A program made the translations under genes and the position numbers. Source: Hymenobacter profundi (GTDB lineage Bacteria > Bacteroidota > Bacteroidia > Cytophagales > Hymenobacteraceae). Taken from it: DNA of 54,547 nucleotides. Every line of letters starts with the position of its first letter. Positions within the stretch are counted from its first letter, which is position 1. The notes beneath the pieces were generated by a model. It saw only the letters and a list, made by a program, of their open reading frames with translations. It had not been told where the DNA came from and ran no database searches. The stretch spans positions 1 through 54,547 of the forward strand of contig NZ_JAHWGL010000023.1 of the NCBI RefSeq assembly GCF_019334315.1, read 5' to 3'. Below, in pieces: positions 54,391-54,547 of this stretch.

Positions 54391-54488
54391 TGCACGATGT
54401 AGAGACGCCTACTTGCGTCTCGTCGTTGAACGATTTCGGCCATGCGGCGCGGACGACGAGACGCAAATATGCGTCTCTACATCGTGCA
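54391..54488. repeat. Family-B hairpin element near right end
   Basis: Mirror of 60-157. Only 59 bp remain outside it. Confidence 0.75.
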
Positions 54489-54547
54489 CTAGTTAGTAAA
54501 AATAACGTCCTGTTACTGATTGGTAATCATTATAATATACAAGTGTT

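Larger units (their letters stand above)
27330..54547. repeat. Right arm of window-wide inverted repeat
   Basis: Reverse complement of 1-27218. Pairing stops at 27218/27330, where the next bases are G at 27219 and G at 27329, which are not complementary. The contig ends are complementary to each other, so a circle made from this sequence would contain a second, loop-less fold at the 54547/1 junction. Confidence 0.97.

Noticed and set aside
1..54547. Two paralogous sets of about 19 genes as a biological dosage system
   Set aside because: Zero divergence in coding and non-coding DNA gives no sign of independent evolution, and a fold-back artefact explains it more simply.

Overview
The window is one almost complete palindrome. 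Bases 1-27218 reappear as their reverse complement at 27330-54547 (position x pairs with 54548-x), around a unique 111-bp centre (27219-27329). Gene boundaries, predicted proteins and all intergenic stretches I compared match without a difference. There is therefore only about 27.3 kb of distinct sequence, present twice head to head. The content is ordinary chromosomal housekeeping, both arms are identical, and the fold sits inside a dispersed hairpin repeat. An assembly or amplification fold-back is the simplest explanation; a real, very young inverted duplication or a hairpin-ended molecule cannot be excluded from sequence alone.

The organism looks like a GC-rich Bacteroidota of the Cytophagales, most like Hymenobacter. 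The signs are a PorU2/PorV2 type IX secretion pair, an HmuY haem lipoprotein, a PadR/PspC-GIN operon, TAnnTTTG promoter elements, no Shine-Dalgarno sequences, and abundant hairpin repeats between genes.

Left arm, outer end to centre. (1) 168-5108, minus strand: haem uptake operon with TonB-dependent receptor, HmuY-like lipoprotein, HmuT-like binding protein and FecCD permease, behind a promoter with a 27-bp operator-like palindrome. No ATPase gene is present. (2) 5352-9887, minus: LEA-2-type lipoprotein, and an apparent operon of PaaE-like flavin/2Fe-2S reductase, Nudix hydrolase and M3 oligoendopeptidase. (3) 10091-13434: M23 peptidase, a perfect 68-bp palindromic terminator, an FtsX/LolE-like permease, and a divergent DUF1343 (NamZ-type) muramidase. 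(4) 13530-15103, plus: fmt and folA. (5) 15259-20942, minus: porV2-porU2. (6) 21248-24346, plus: PadR regulator and PspC/GIN membrane protein. (7) 24679-27158, minus: CCA-adding enzyme, small Ala-rich lipoprotein, and Sua5/TsaC threonylcarbamoyl-AMP synthase next to the fold. The right arm repeats all of this in reverse order and on the opposite strand.

At least three families of imperfect inverted-repeat elements lie between genes. One of them forms the centre of the palindrome, and another lies within 60 bp of each outer end. I saw no tRNA, rRNA, CRISPR array, transposase, phage gene or replication origin. Spaces not listed are short or hold only the repeats and signals described.
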